A program made the translations under genes and the position numbers. Shown in pieces: positions 1-10,428 of a DNA stretch of 64,000 bases (position 1 is its first letter; each line of letters begins with the position of its first letter). The stretch is from Snodgrassella alvi SCGC AB-598-O02 (GTDB lineage Bacteria > Pseudomonadota > Gammaproteobacteria > Burkholderiales > Neisseriaceae), in assembly GCA_000725195.1 (NCBI GenBank), contig JAIL01000256.1, positions 22,091 through 86,090 on the forward strand, in the 5' to 3' direction. Under the pieces are notes generated by a model. It saw only the letters and a program-made list of their open reading frames with translations. It ran no database searches and was not told where the DNA came from.

Positions 1-808
1 CTGAATGAGCACCCACTTCGGTGCTTCCGGCAATGCCGGTACAGGCCACAATGGCAACATGGGCTCCGATTTTGCCATTATGACCAATCATTACCTGATT
101 ATCAATTTTAGCATCATCTTCTATTATGGTGTTTTCGATAGCGCCACGGTCGATAGTGGTATTGGCACCGATTTCTACATCGTTACCCAGTATCACCGAT
201 CCTGTCTGAGGTATTTTAAACCATTGGTTATTCTGCTTATCCCATGCCAGTCCGAAACCATCCGCTCCGATAACACAACCTGAATGCAATTCGACGCGAT
301 CGCCCAGCTGGCAACCGAGATAGATGGTGACGTTAGCATGAATAAGGCAATCTTGTCCTACGATACAATCTTCTTCAATAACGGTACCCGCCAGTATGCG
401 CGTGTTATCTTTGATAATTGTTCGTTCACCAATAACTACATGAGCACCAATTTCACAGCTGGTGGCAATTTGCGCACTTGGAGCAATACTTGCAGTGGGA
501 TGTATGCCTGCCTGAGACAGCTGACGAGGATGAAACAAGCGAGCAACACGAGCAAAATATAGGTAGGGATCATCGGTCACAATCAGGGTACGACCAGATA
601 ATATATCCGCTGATTTTTCGCTAACAATGAGGACACCTGCCCGACTGGTTTGTGCTTCATGGCGTAAACGCGGATTGCTTAAAAAGCTAATATCGTTTAA
701 TTGTGCTTGTTGCAGTGAGGTAATATTGGTGATGAGAACATCATCACCACGTAATTCGCCACCAAGTTGTTGCACCAGTGCCGTTGCTGTGATCTGGTTT
801 ACCGCCAT
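1..808 (-). CDS. lpxD: UDP-3-O-acylglucosamine N-acyltransferase (partial, 3' end outside window)
   Basis: Third step of lipid A synthesis: adds a 3-hydroxyacyl chain to the 2-amino group of UDP-3-O-acyl-glucosamine in the cytoplasm. The reverse strand from the ATG at 808 gives 269 residues without a stop to the window edge (the family is usually about 340-350). It opens with MAVNQITATALVQQLGGEL, the N-terminal uridine-binding domain, and from about residue 95 becomes hexapeptide-repeat sequence (left-handed beta helix) with stretches such as IGERTIIKDNTRI and GANTTIDRGAIENT. It lies 9 bp downstream of skp, the usual bamA-skp-lpxD order. The C-terminal helices are missing only because the window ends. 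Confidence 0.95.
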   Translation of the reverse strand, partial: MAVNQITATALVQQLGGELRGDDVLITNITSLQQAQLNDISFLSNPRLRHEAQTSRAGVLIVSEKSADILSGRTLIVTDDPYLYFARVARLFHPRQLSQAGIHPTASIAPSAQIATSCEIGAHVVIGERTIIKDNTRILAGTVIEEDCIVGQDCLIHANVTIYLGCQLGDRVELHSGCVIGADGFGLAWDKQNNQWFKIPQTGSVILGNDVEIGANTTIDRGAIENTIIEDDAKIDNQVMIGHNGKIGAHVAIVACTGIAGSTEVGAHS

Positions 809-817
809 ATTAATACC

Positions 818-1318
818 TTATTGCTTCTGTGCATTTAATGCTTTGATAACCGCATCAGTAATATCAAATTTACTGTTTACAAAAATAGCATCTTGAATAA
901 TTAGGTCATAGCCTTCTTTGCGCGCCAGATCAACAATAACTCTATTTGCATTTTGTTGTAATGAGGCAAATTCTTCATTACGTCGAAGATTGTAATCTTC
1001 GGCCAGTTGTGCAGCTGCTTCTTTATAGCGCTGATCCATTTCCAGCATTTGCTTAATTTTGGCCTCTCGCTGATTGGACGGGATTTTACCTGATTCAATA
1101 GCTTCTTTCAGTTTCAGCCCTTCATTCTGCATGACCTGAAGTTTTTTCTGGCGGGAACTGAACTCTTTATCGAGTTGTTTTTGAATCGACTGTGCCTGTA
1201 TAGATTGCTGATATACGCGACTGGTATCAATAAATCCCAGCTTTTGTATACTCTCTGCCCAAGTAAAACCACAGAAGAGAGTGGTAATAGCAAATACAAA
1301 TGCAATTTTTTTAAGCAT
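818..1318 (-). CDS. skp: Periplasmic chaperone Skp (OmpH family)
   Basis: Trimeric periplasmic holdase that carries unfolded outer-membrane proteins to the BAM complex. The 166-residue product starts with a signal peptide (MLKKIAFVFAITTLF, cleavage likely after TWA) followed by LGFIDTSRVYQQS, the conserved OmpH start, then a long charged, Gln/Lys-rich helical region (about residues 45-125) that forms the tentacles. I chose the ATG at 1318: an ATG five codons upstream (1333) reads ATGAGGACA and itself contains the AGGA ribosome-binding site. It lies between bamA and lpxD, matching its role as BamA's client feeder. Confidence 0.93.
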   Translation of the reverse strand: MLKKIAFVFAITTLFCGFTWAESIQKLGFIDTSRVYQQSIQAQSIQKQLDKEFSSRQKKLQVMQNEGLKLKEAIESGKIPSNQREAKIKQMLEMDQRYKEAAAQLAEDYNLRRNEEFASLQQNANRVIVDLARKEGYDLIIQDAIFVNSKFDITDAVIKALNAQKQ

Positions 1319-1343
1319 TAATTTTGTCCTCATCTAACAGCGA

Positions 1344-3737
1344 TTAGAACGTGGTTCCTAACTGGAACTGAAACCGTTGTAACTGATCTTCCGGTTTTTT
1401 GTGGATAGGATAAGCATAACTGAACTTCAATGGTCCCATAGGTGATAGCCAAGTTACTGCCACACCAGCAGAGTAACGAGCTTCATTACTGAAGCTAGAT
1501 TTGTGAGTTTTATCACCATATGGATTCTTATCAATATTTCCATCTGGGCGTGTTAAAGGATACGTTTTGTTATCCCAAACGCTGCCAGCATCAGCAAACA
1601 AGCTTAAGCGCACTGTATGCTGATCTTTTATACCGGGAAATGGAAAGAGTAATTCTGCAGTAGCAGTCGCGATATAATTACCACCATAACTGGAGGCATC
1701 GCTACTGTAATTATCATTGCCTTTATAGTGATTATAGTACTTAGGTCCTAATGTGCCCGACTCAAAACCACGTACAGAACCCAAACCACCACCGCTAAAT
1801 GCATACATAAATGGTAGATCTTTGGTTTTACCATAACTATCAGCGTACCCCAACTGACCATACAACATCAGAGTAAAGTTTTTGCTGAGTGGAAAATACC
1901 AGCGCTGGTCATGACTGAAACTATAATATTGTAAATCCCCACCTGGTAAACCGCTATCCACATTAGCATTAACGATATAACCACGTGTAGGCCAAACGGC
2001 ACTGTCGGTCGTGTTACGACCCCAGCCTACGGTACCCTTGATGATCCAGTTATTTTTACCATTTTTATCGACAAAATCCTGATATCGTTGTGGTGCATAA
2101 GCTCCATCGTATACATTCACGGCCAGATGCTCAACTCCCAGACCAAAATTAACACGGTCATGTTCAGTAACCGGAACACCCAGATTCATGCCAGCACCAA
2201 CCGTTGTGGTTTTATAATCCATTGCATTACTTTCTGATTTGCTCGGATTGTAACCACGGTAGTACAGGTTGTAGCCCAGACTGACACCATCCGGAGTAAA
2301 ATAAGGATCGGTGAATGATAGCCCAGCTACCTGACTTACTTTGGATCGCGATAACTGTAAACTAGCCGACTTACCGGTACCAAATAAATTATCCTGTGCT
2401 ATACCGGCAGAAATGAGCAGCCCATCATCTTGAGCCCAGCCGGCGCCTACGTTAATGGACCCAGTTGAACGCTCTTTAACGCTCATGTCCAGATCGACCT
2501 GATCTGGGGTATTAGCAACCGGTTTGATGTCTACTTGTGCGTTATCAAAGTAACCTAATTGCTGAATACGCTCTTTGGAGCGGTTGATTTTCGAAATATC
2601 ATAAGGCGCACGTTCCATTTGGCGTAACTCGCGACGCAATACTTCATCACGAGTTTTGTTATTACCAGTAATATTGATTTGGTTTACATATACTTTTCGA
2701 TCAGGAATGACGTTAAGGACAAAATCAACGGTACCATTACTGTCATTCGGGGTAGGATGCACATCTACCTGACTAAACGCGTAGCCGTTAGTCCCCATTT
2801 GATTCTGAATGGCTTTAATAGTATCGATAAGTTGGCCACGGTTATACCACCTACCACGTTTAATTTTGACCAGCTTCTGTAATGCTTGTAACGGTACTTC
2901 ACGAGTATCACCGCCCACGGTGATATTACCCCAACGATAGCGTTGACCTTCATCTATGCTAATGCTGATTAACTGGGATACTTTATCATCACTGCTGGTG
3001 ACATTGACGTTAGTAATGCGAAAATTCAGATAACCATGATCCTGATAAAAGTTAGTTAGATTATCCAGATCCTCTTTAAACTGCCCATCAGAAAAACGAT
3101 CGTTTTTGGACAACCAGCTCATCCAGTTATGTGGACTAAGCGACATCTGTTTACGCAGTTTGGAGGAAGAAAAGTGCTGGTTACCATTAAATTGTATGGA
3201 TTTGATGGTCGTTGTGGCACCTTCATCAATTTTTAACTCTATTGCCACGCGGTTTCGTTCCAGACGAGTTACATTTGGAGTGATGGTGACAGCGGTTTTA
3301 CCTTTTTGGCGATATGCATCATATAATCCGTTAATTGCCTGCTGTAAAATTGCCGGATTAAACACTCGCGATTGACCTAAGCCAAAGTTGGCCAGATTTT
3401 TCTTAATGTCGTTGTTGTTGATGGTTTTACCACCTGCCACATCAAAGTTACTGATGATGGGACGTTCAACTACAGTTAACAACACCTGATTACCCATGGT
3501 TTCTACACGAATATCATCGAAAAAACCTGTTGCATATAGTTTTTTGACTATATTCTCGCCTTCACCATCATTAAAGGTATCGCCAATTTTGACTGGCAGG
3601 TAGCTAAAAACGGTTGTTGGCGCGGTACGCTGTAAACCCTCGACCCGAATGTCTTTAATGATAAACGGTTCGACGGCAAGAGCCAGTGAAGAAAGGCCTA
3701 AAGCCATTAAACTGACAGTAATCTGTTTTATTTTCAT
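1344..3737 (-). CDS. bamA: Outer membrane protein assembly factor BamA (Omp85)
   Basis: Core of the BAM machine that inserts beta-barrel proteins into the outer membrane. The 797-residue product has a signal peptide ending near ALAVEPF, five POTRA domains (about residues 22-420; the first begins IIKDIRVEGLQRT) and a 16-strand barrel ending in Phe (FQLGTTF), the usual C-terminal signature. The lid-loop VRGF motif is seen as GSVRGFESG. A GGATGA ribosome site precedes the ATG, and the start lies 3 bp past the rseP stop, so it is almost certainly cotranscribed with rseP. Length and architecture match Neisseria Omp85. Confidence 0.97.
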   Translation of the reverse strand: MKIKQITVSLMALGLSSLALAVEPFIIKDIRVEGLQRTAPTTVFSYLPVKIGDTFNDGEGENIVKKLYATGFFDDIRVETMGNQVLLTVVERPIISNFDVAGGKTINNNDIKKNLANFGLGQSRVFNPAILQQAINGLYDAYRQKGKTAVTITPNVTRLERNRVAIELKIDEGATTTIKSIQFNGNQHFSSSKLRKQMSLSPHNWMSWLSKNDRFSDGQFKEDLDNLTNFYQDHGYLNFRITNVNVTSSDDKVSQLISISIDEGQRYRWGNITVGGDTREVPLQALQKLVKIKRGRWYNRGQLIDTIKAIQNQMGTNGYAFSQVDVHPTPNDSNGTVDFVLNVIPDRKVYVNQINITGNNKTRDEVLRRELRQMERAPYDISKINRSKERIQQLGYFDNAQVDIKPVANTPDQVDLDMSVKERSTGSINVGAGWAQDDGLLISAGIAQDNLFGTGKSASLQLSRSKVSQVAGLSFTDPYFTPDGVSLGYNLYYRGYNPSKSESNAMDYKTTTVGAGMNLGVPVTEHDRVNFGLGVEHLAVNVYDGAYAPQRYQDFVDKNGKNNWIIKGTVGWGRNTTDSAVWPTRGYIVNANVDSGLPGGDLQYYSFSHDQRWYFPLSKNFTLMLYGQLGYADSYGKTKDLPFMYAFSGGGLGSVRGFESGTLGPKYYNHYKGNDNYSSDASSYGGNYIATATAELLFPFPGIKDQHTVRLSLFADAGSVWDNKTYPLTRPDGNIDKNPYGDKTHKSSFSNEARYSAGVAVTWLSPMGPLKFSYAYPIHKKPEDQLQRFQFQLGTTF

Positions 3738-3740
3738 TAT

Positions 3741-5081
3741 TCATCCAAACAAACGGGTAAGATCGTTGAAGAAGGCTACTAACATCAACATTAGCATGGC
3801 ACCCATGCCGATACGAAGTCCAATTTCCTGTATGCGCTGACTCAGTGGTTTACCACGTATCCATTCGACAGCATAATACATTAAATGACCGCCATCTAAC
3901 ATGGGAATAGGTAATAAATTCAACACACCAAGACTAATGCTCACCAAAGCGAGAAATTCTGTATAGCTTTGCCAGCCCAGCGCAGCAGTTTTACCGGCAA
4001 CATCTGCAATGGTTAACGGACCAGACAGGTAGTGTAAGGAAGCCTGACCGGTCAGTAATTTTGCAAACAATGACAAAGTCATACTGATGTATTCCCAAGT
4101 ACGCTTAGCAGCTAACTGGATAGATTGTAATAGTTCTGGCTGACGGTGCTGGCGAATTCGCTTGTCCCACGCTTCATCACGCATAGCACCAATACCAACC
4201 TGTCCGATTATCATACCATCCTGATCTACAGAATCAGGACGTAAACTGGTACTCAGAATCTGGTTATTACGCTGATAAGTGATATCCAGCTTAGCACCGG
4301 CGTTGGCGCGCACAATATCAACCCAGCTCTGCCAACTGGTTAGTTTCTCACCATTTACGGTTAGCAGAATGTCTCCAATCTGCAATCCAGCTTTAGCAGC
4401 AACACTATTTGGCATCACCGCACCAACCCGATTGGTAACTTTAAATGGTACGATACCGATGTAGCCAGATTTAGCTACATCATCGGCAGCTGTTGTACCG
4501 GCAATGTTCAGTTGACGAATAGCCTGCTGACCAGCAGCAGTAGTTACAGCAACTTTGACTGGTCCGCTATCCAGATTCAACATAATTTTTGTCTGCGCAT
4601 CAGCCCAATCCGTCACAGGCTGGCCGTTGACATAATTGATACGATCTTCCAGCTGGAAACCAGCACTAGCCGCAACACTACCTTGTTCAACCATACCTAC
4701 CCATGGCTGTATCTGAGTAATACCACCAATACCAAAGCTGGCAGTATACAATAATATAGCCAGAATCAGATTGGTTAAGGGGCCGGCGACAACAATGGCA
4801 ATCCGTTTAAGTGGATGTTGACGGTCAAATGCATAAGGTAAATCAGCTTCACTGACATCACCTTCGCGCGTATCAACCATTTTGACATAGCCACCAAGAG
4901 GAATAGGGGCCAGACACCATTCAATATCTGCTCGTTTAAGACAAAAAAACGGTTTACCAAAGCCTATACTGAAGCGCAACACTTTAACGCCACAAAGCCG
5001 GGCAACGATCAGATGCCCCAATTCGTGCAAACTTACCAGAAGTAAGATTGCAACAATAAAAGCAATGATGGTTAACAGCAT
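3741..5081 (-). CDS. rseP: RIP metalloprotease RseP (site-2 protease)
   Basis: Inner-membrane zinc protease for intramembrane cleavage, for example of anti-sigma factors and remnant signal peptides. The 446 residues show the HELGH zinc motif at 19-23 inside the first membrane segment, two PDZ domains in the middle (GYIGIVPFKV and neighbouring repeats) and the second catalytic motif LPIPMLDGGHL near residue 395, followed by a last membrane helix. Both active-site halves are intact. It lies between dxr and bamA, its usual place in Neisseria and many proteobacteria. Confidence 0.96.
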   Translation of the reverse strand: MLLTIIAFIVAILLLVSLHELGHLIVARLCGVKVLRFSIGFGKPFFCLKRADIEWCLAPIPLGGYVKMVDTREGDVSEADLPYAFDRQHPLKRIAIVVAGPLTNLILAILLYTASFGIGGITQIQPWVGMVEQGSVAASAGFQLEDRINYVNGQPVTDWADAQTKIMLNLDSGPVKVAVTTAAGQQAIRQLNIAGTTAADDVAKSGYIGIVPFKVTNRVGAVMPNSVAAKAGLQIGDILLTVNGEKLTSWQSWVDIVRANAGAKLDITYQRNNQILSTSLRPDSVDQDGMIIGQVGIGAMRDEAWDKRIRQHRQPELLQSIQLAAKRTWEYISMTLSLFAKLLTGQASLHYLSGPLTIADVAGKTAALGWQSYTEFLALVSISLGVLNLLPIPMLDGGHLMYYAVEWIRGKPLSQRIQEIGLRIGMGAMLMLMLVAFFNDLTRLFG

Positions 5082-5099
5082 AGTCTCTCCGGATCTTGA

Positions 5100-6305
5100 T
5101 TAAATAGTATGAGTACGGATCCAATTTTCCGAGGCCGTACGTACTTGTTGGTCTAGCTCTAGCAATTCTTTAATGTCTGTCGCTGTATGCCCACTAAACA
5201 GTTGTAAGCAACTATCAACTACCCTAGCAATATCCATAAAGCCAATCAGCTTATGCAGAAATGCGCCAACAGCTATTTCATTAGCTGCGTTTAATATACA
5301 CGCACTGGCGTCATTACTGCTATGTAATACTTCATAAGCCAGTTTTAAACAAGGGAAGCGATTGAAATCCGCAGCCAGAAAATTTAACCCATTTAGGCGG
5401 GTAAAATCCAACTGTTTAGCACCGGAATTGATTCGTTGTGGCAAGCCCAGACAGTGAGCAATCGGTATGCGCATATCCGCTTCACCCATTTGCGCCAGAA
5501 CTGACCCATCTATATAGCGTACCATACTATGCACTACACTTTGTGGATGAATAATGACTTCGAGCTGTTTAGCCGGGGCATTAAATAGCCAGTGAGCTTC
5601 AATCAGTTCTAGTCCTTTATTCATCATGGTGGCAGAATCAACAGAGATTTTCTGCCCCATACTCCAGTTGGGATGTTTGACCGCCTGTTCAGGGGTAATG
5701 CGGGCAAAATCGCTCAGGGGAGTATGCAGGAAAGGGCCACCGGAAGCGGTAAGAATTAGTGATGCTATGCCAGCCTGAACCAAATCACCCTGATAATCTG
5801 TGGGTAAAACCTGATAAATGGCATTGTGTTCACTATCAACGGGAAGCAGCTGTGCACCAGACTGCTGTACTGCCTGCATAAATAAGGCACCAGCAACAAC
5901 TAAAGTTTCTTTATTGGCAAGATAGATCGTTTTACCTGCTTGAACAGCCGACAAAGTTGGCAGCAAACCAGCTGCTCCAACTATTGCGGCCATCACGGCA
6001 TCGGTTTCATTAGCCTGTGCCACATGACACAGCGCCTCTTCACCATACAACACTTCAGTGTTGATGGCGGCAGCACGAAAACGCTGTTGTAATTTGACTG
6101 CATCGGTTTGTTTTGCCACCACAGCATATACAGGTTGAAAACGCAGACATAAATCTGCTAATCGTTCAATCTGTTGGTAAGCAGTGAGAGCAAAAACACT
6201 GAAGCGATCGGGATGACGACTGATCACATCCAGCGTACTCAGACCAATGCTGCCAGTGGCACCGAGAATAGTTATGGCGGTTTTATGATGGCTACTCATA
6301 TTCAT
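5100..6305 (-). CDS. dxr: 1-deoxy-D-xylulose 5-phosphate reductoisomerase
   Basis: First committed step of the MEP isoprenoid pathway: converts DXP to MEP with NADPH and a divalent metal. The NADPH fold GATGSIGLST lies near the N-terminus, metal/substrate residues appear in PVDSEHNAIYQ and SVDSATMMNKGLE, and the C-terminal helical domain is complete. The frame opens upstream at 6338, but that start would overlap cdsA by 19 bp and adds a non-conserved tail; ATGs at 6305 and 6299 give the normal length of about 400 residues. Neighbouring uppS uses the pathway's product chain, so dxr and uppS serve the same lipid supply. Confidence 0.95.
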   Translation of the reverse strand: MNMSSHHKTAITILGATGSIGLSTLDVISRHPDRFSVFALTAYQQIERLADLCLRFQPVYAVVAKQTDAVKLQQRFRAAAINTEVLYGEEALCHVAQANETDAVMAAIVGAAGLLPTLSAVQAGKTIYLANKETLVVAGALFMQAVQQSGAQLLPVDSEHNAIYQVLPTDYQGDLVQAGIASLILTASGGPFLHTPLSDFARITPEQAVKHPNWSMGQKISVDSATMMNKGLELIEAHWLFNAPAKQLEVIIHPQSVVHSMVRYIDGSVLAQMGEADMRIPIAHCLGLPQRINSGAKQLDFTRLNGLNFLAADFNRFPCLKLAYEVLHSSNDASACILNAANEIAVGAFLHKLIGFMDIARVVDSCLQLFSGHTATDIKELLELDQQVRTASENWIRTHTI

Positions 6306-6319
6306 AATCAGAACAACTC

Positions 6320-7135
6320 TTACAATAAAGCCAACCAATGAAGAGCGACATAAACACTGAGTACGGAAATCATAGAATCAACCCGATCGAATACGCCACC
6401 GTGTCCGGGTAAAAGCTGGCTACTGTCTTTGATACCGGCAGCACGTTTGAGCCAGCTTTCCAGTAAATCTCCAACAATACTGACTATTGTTAGAATCAAG
6501 GCTATTAACAGGGTTTGCCAGAGTGGCAAAGCTACTGACAACCAGTGTTGTTGCTGCAAAATGAAGGTATAAATAGCAACAAAGACAACAGCACCAATCG
6601 CGCCTTCCCAGCTTTTGTTAGGACTGATAGTAGGTGCCAGTTTATGTTTGCCCATAGTACGACCACAGCAATATGCGGCTATATCAGCAATCCACACCAG
6701 TGCCATAATCGCTAATAGTGCCCAAGCTGAATTGGCATCAGGACGCAAATTAACTAAGGCAAGCCAGAAAGGTACCATCAGCACCCAGCCGATTATCGTG
6801 CCAACAAATTTAGATTTTATTTTCCATTTGTATTTCAACCACAATGGCACCACCAGTAACCAGAAAAGCAGACTTGTTATTTGTAGTATTACCTGCAATA
6901 AAATTGCAGAAAAGGTTGGTTGTTGAAGATAGAAGAGAATACCTGCACTAGCAGTGATTAGCAGATAGAAAGTGTTCTGGAGTGGGCTCATGTGGATGAT
7001 GCGGGCGTATTCCCATAATGCCAATAAGGCAATTAGTCCAGAAAATGCTGCCCATAAAGAAGCATTTGCCCAAAACAACATCCCAATCATTAAGGGTAAT
7101 AAAACTAAGGCAGTGAGTATACGTTGTTTAAGCAT
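6320..7135 (-). CDS. cdsA: Phosphatidate cytidylyltransferase
   Basis: Integral membrane enzyme making CDP-diacylglycerol from CTP and phosphatidic acid, the branch point to all phospholipids. The 271 residues contain about eight hydrophobic segments and the family signature at the C-terminus, including LKRAAGIKDSS and PGHGGVFDRVDS. It lies 5 bp downstream of uppS and abuts dxr, so translation coupling is likely. The length is typical. Confidence 0.96.
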   Translation of the reverse strand: MLKQRILTALVLLPLMIGMLFWANASLWAAFSGLIALLALWEYARIIHMSPLQNTFYLLITASAGILFYLQQPTFSAILLQVILQITSLLFWLLVVPLWLKYKWKIKSKFVGTIIGWVLMVPFWLALVNLRPDANSAWALLAIMALVWIADIAAYCCGRTMGKHKLAPTISPNKSWEGAIGAVVFVAIYTFILQQQHWLSVALPLWQTLLIALILTIVSIVGDLLESWLKRAAGIKDSSQLLPGHGGVFDRVDSMISVLSVYVALHWLALL

Positions 7136-7140
7136 AAGGA

Positions 7141-7890
7141 TCAGGGACGCTGTTGAGAGACTGGTAGCTGCTCAGAAGTTCGACCAAAACGACGCTCTCG
7201 TTGTTGATATGACTGTATAGCAGTAGTCAGCTCAGCCTTATCAAAATCCGGCCATAATACCTGAGTAAAATACAATTCAGTATAGGCTAATTGCCAGAGT
7301 AAAAAATTACTGATACGGGTTTCACCACCAGTGCGAATAAACAAATCAGGTTCTGGGGCATCACCGAGTGATAAATAAGGCAAAATTGATGCTTCAGTCA
7401 ATTCTGTCTCACCGCAACGAATAGCCTGATTAACTGCCTGCAGAATATCCCAGCGACCACCGTAGTCAGCAGCAATAGTCAGCGTCAAACCAGTATTATT
7501 TGCCGTCAGGGCTTCTGCCTGTTCAATACCACTGACAATTTCTGCAGCAAAGCGGCTGCGGTCACCAATGACACGCAGGCGCAGATTATTTTTATGTAGC
7601 TTTTGCACACGTTTTTGCAATGACTGCAGAAAAAGGCTCATTAAAAAGTTAACTTCATCCAGTGGTCTGCGCCAGTTTTCGGTGGAAAAAGCAAATACGG
7701 TCAGATAACGAACACCCATACGAGAACAGTTGGCGGTCATTTCTTCCAGCATTTCCAGCCCTTTTTTATGACCCATGATACGGGGCATCAGGCGTTTTTT
7801 TGCCCAGCGACCATTACCGTCCATGATGACAGCTATATGCTGTGGAATATCGGTATGGGCAGGAACATTTTGAGTACTACTGATAGTCAA
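7141..7890 (-). CDS. uppS: Undecaprenyl diphosphate synthase (cis-prenyltransferase)
   Basis: Adds isopentenyl units in cis to farnesyl diphosphate, giving the C55 carrier lipid for peptidoglycan and LPS. The 249 residues contain the catalytic Asp in MDGNGRWAKKR (Asp24), the conserved FAFSTENWRRP segment, and the RTGGETRISNFLLWQ motif that closes the active site. It sits directly before cdsA in the operon. The frame opens with ATG at 7890; the extra dozen residues before QHIAVIMDG are within normal family variation. Confidence 0.96.
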   Translation of the reverse strand: MTISSTQNVPAHTDIPQHIAVIMDGNGRWAKKRLMPRIMGHKKGLEMLEEMTANCSRMGVRYLTVFAFSTENWRRPLDEVNFLMSLFLQSLQKRVQKLHKNNLRLRVIGDRSRFAAEIVSGIEQAEALTANNTGLTLTIAADYGGRWDILQAVNQAIRCGETELTEASILPYLSLGDAPEPDLFIRTGGETRISNFLLWQLAYTELYFTQVLWPDFDKAELTTAIQSYQQRERRFGRTSEQLPVSQQRP

Positions 7891-7916
7891 TGTACTTCCT
7901 TTTCAGCCAGATTAGA

Positions 7917-8474
7917 TTAGATAGCCATTAAATCAGCTTCTTTGGCGGCTAACATTTTATCGATATCTGCAATATATTTATCGGTGATTTTCTGGATAGC
8001 TTCTTCTCCACGGCGTGCTTCATCTTCACTGATTTCTTTATCTTTCAAGAGCCGTTTCAGATCGTTGTTAGCATCACGACGAACATTACGCACAACGACA
8101 CGTCCGTCTTCCACTTCACCGCGCACAACTTTAATCAAATCTTTACGACGTTCTTCTGTCAGCATCGGCATTGGAACACGAATCAAATCGCCCATCGCAG
8201 CTGGATTTAAACCGAGACTGGAATTGCGGATTGCTTTTTCGATAGCAGCGGCCATTTTGCTTTCGTAAGGTTTAACACCAATAGTTCGGGCATCAATCAA
8301 AGTCACGTTGGCCACCTGACTGATCGAAACCATACTACCATAATATTCTACTTCCACCTGATCCAGCAAACCGGTATGCGCGCGTCCAGTACGAACTTTA
8401 GATAAATTTTCGCGCAATACTTCGATTGATTTCTGCATTTTGGTTTCAGCAGTACGTTGAATTTCGTTAATCAT
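7917..8474 (-). CDS. frr: Ribosome recycling factor
   Basis: Splits the post-termination ribosome together with EF-G. The product from the ATG at 8474 is 185 residues, exactly the usual RRF length. It begins [16 protein letters not shown] and contains [15 protein letters not shown] and the [15 protein letters not shown] segment. The open frame extends upstream to 8510, but the added residues are not conserved, and an AGGA site lies about 7 bases before the 8474 ATG. It lies between pyrH and uppS. Confidence 0.96.
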   Translation of the reverse strand: MINEIQRTAETKMQKSIEVLRENLSKVRTGRAHTGLLDQVEVEYYGSMVSISQVANVTLIDARTIGVKPYESKMAAAIEKAIRNSSLGLNPAAMGDLIRVPMPMLTEERRKDLIKVVRGEVEDGRVVVRNVRRDANNDLKRLLKDKEISEDEARRGEEAIQKITDKYIADIDKMLAAKEADLMAI

Positions 8475-8603
8475 GAACATTCCTGTCTGATTCGGCTGCG
8501 TTAATTTCATTCCGGTCAGATTTTTCTATTACCGGAAACTGATAAACGCGCATACTAACCCAGTTATACATGTAGCCACAAGCGTGTTTATTGATTCGGT
8601 CGA

Positions 8604-9323
8604 TTAAATATGTACCAGTGTACCTACGTCTTCGCCCATAATAACCTGTTTTAATGCTCCTAGTTTAAATATACCAAATACAATGATATTCAATTTTTGC
8701 TCACGGCACAGAGCAAATGCTGTGGCATCCATTACTTTGAGATTCTGATTAATCGCATCATCAAAGGTAATTTGTTGATAGCGTTTGGCATCAGGATTGG
8801 TTTTCGGATCGGCTGCGTATACGCCGTCGACATTTGTTGCTTTCAACATAATATCACAGTTCATTTCCACACCGCGCAAACTAGCAGCAGTATCGGTAGT
8901 AAAAAACGGGTTACCGGTACCGGCGGCAAAGATGACAACTTTACCCTCTTCCAGATATTGAATTGCCTTAGGACGAGCATAGGTCTCTGCCACTTGTTGC
9001 ATACTCAAAGCAGACTGTACTCGAGCCTTCACATTTTGACTTTCAAATGCTTCTTTCAATGCCAGCGCATTCATAACCGTAGCCATCATACCCATATAAT
9101 CAGCAGTTGCGCGCTCCATACCTTTAGCGGATTGTGCCATGCCACGGAAAATATTTCCGCCACCAATGACAATAGCCACTTCCACACCCATATCGACTAC
9201 TTCTTTAACCTGCGCTGCAATTTGCATGATGGTATCGCGATTGATACCAAAAGCATCAGGTCCCATTAATGCTTCGCCGGATAATTTCAATAAAACGCGC
9301 TTATATTTTGCTGGTTTAGTCAT
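8604..9323 (-). CDS. pyrH: UMP kinase
   Basis: Phosphorylates UMP to UDP, a hexameric enzyme of the amino-acid-kinase fold and regulated by GTP and UTP in related bacteria. The 239 residues show KLSGEALMG near the start, the [10 protein letters not shown] loop, and the C-terminal [12 protein letters not shown] and GTLVHI sequences. The gene belongs to the common rpsB-tsf-pyrH-frr cluster. A terminator separates it from tsf, so at least part of its transcription probably starts from its own promoter in the 170-bp gap upstream. Confidence 0.97.
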   Translation of the reverse strand: MTKPAKYKRVLLKLSGEALMGPDAFGINRDTIMQIAAQVKEVVDMGVEVAIVIGGGNIFRGMAQSAKGMERATADYMGMMATVMNALALKEAFESQNVKARVQSALSMQQVAETYARPKAIQYLEEGKVVIFAAGTGNPFFTTDTAASLRGVEMNCDIMLKATNVDGVYAADPKTNPDAKRYQQITFDDAINQNLKVMDATAFALCREQKLNIIVFGIFKLGALKQVIMGEDVGTLVHI

Positions 9324-9437
9324 GATTGCTCTTTCTGTAATTTGCCATTGGATAACCTGTAGCTATCACTTTAATTTTAAAACGGACTGATGGGAACTTT
9401 TATTTAAGATATCTATTTGAGTTAAAACAAACAGCTT

Positions 9438-9478
9438 AAAAAAAAGCACCCTGATTCAGTGGTCTGAATCAAGAGTGC
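9438..9478 (-). terminator. Rho-independent terminator after tsf
   Basis: On the reverse strand a GC-containing stem (GATTCAG paired with CTGAATC, extended by GCAC/GTGC) is followed by a run of eight Ts. It lies 18 bp past the tsf stop and marks the end of the rpsB-tsf unit. Confidence 0.85.
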
Positions 9479-9495
9479 CCATGGCAACAATAGCC

Positions 9496-10368
9496 TTATA
9501 CTTTTGAAGCTGCCGCTACCTCAGCTGCATAATCCACTTCTTTTTTCTCAATACCTTCGCCTACATGGAAGGCCACAAAACGATTCACAACGGCATTTTG
9601 TTCTTTGAGGAATTTTTCCACCGTCAGGTCCGGATTAATAACAAACTGCTGACCAAGCAAAGTAACTTCAGCCAGGAATTTCTGCACCCGGCCTTCAACC
9701 ATTTTTTCAATAATATTAGCTGGTTTACCGGAGGCAGCAGCCTGCTCTTGATAAATATGACGCTCTTTAGCAACCAGCTCTGGATCAACTTCAGCTGCTG
9801 ACACACATTTTGGTTTAGAAGCGGCAATATGCATTGCTACCTGACGGATAGCCTGAGCATCCCCGCCTTTATGTTCAACCATAACACCAATTTTGGTACC
9901 ATGCATGTAGGTAACTAGACTGCCATCGGTTTCAATACGCTCAAAACGGCGAACAGTAATATTTTCGCCCAGTTTAGCGATAACGGCTTTACGTGCTTCT
10001 TCTACGGTAACACCATCGTCAGTTTTCGTTTCAGCCAATACTTCCAGTGTAGCTGGATTGTGTACAGCTACTGCTTTTGCAACTGACTGAGCGAATGCCA
10101 CAAAGCTGGCATCTTTAGCAACAAAATCAGTTTCACAGTTGATCTCGGCCAATGCACCAACCTGACCATCAACATATTCAGCAACGACACCTTCTGCTGC
10201 GGTACGGCCAGCTAGTTTACCTGCCTTGGCACCAGATTTAATACGCAGAATTTCTTCGGCTTTTTCCATATCACCTTCAGCTTCTACCAAGGCTTTTTTA
10301 CATTCCATCATGCCCAGACCGGTAGCAGCACGCAAATCACCCACCATTTTTGCAGTAATTGCAGCCAT
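9496..10368 (-). CDS. tsf: Translation elongation factor Ts
   Basis: Nucleotide exchange factor that recycles EF-Tu-GDP. The 290 residues begin with the UBA-like domain containing [20 protein letters not shown] and the TDFVAKD loop that contacts EF-Tu, followed by the two core subdomains and a C-terminal helical tail. An AGGAG ribosome site precedes the ATG. It is downstream of rpsB, with an intergenic terminator-like hairpin between them. The size is normal for betaproteobacteria. Confidence 0.97.
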   Translation of the reverse strand: MAAITAKMVGDLRAATGLGMMECKKALVEAEGDMEKAEEILRIKSGAKAGKLAGRTAAEGVVAEYVDGQVGALAEINCETDFVAKDASFVAFAQSVAKAVAVHNPATLEVLAETKTDDGVTVEEARKAVIAKLGENITVRRFERIETDGSLVTYMHGTKIGVMVEHKGGDAQAIRQVAMHIAASKPKCVSAAEVDPELVAKERHIYQEQAAASGKPANIIEKMVEGRVQKFLAEVTLLGQQFVINPDLTVEKFLKEQNAVVNRFVAFHVGEGIEKKEVDYAAEVAAASKV

Positions 10369-10428
10369 ATTTTACTCCTTAAACTTGATTACATTCAGCC
10401 GGTGTACGATCCGACTGAAAAATTGTTT

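Noticed and set aside
8697..9269. 190-codon forward frame across pyrH
   Set aside because: Entirely antisense to an intact, well-conserved UMP kinase gene; residues are Cys/His/Ile-rich as expected from reverse reading. No start signal.
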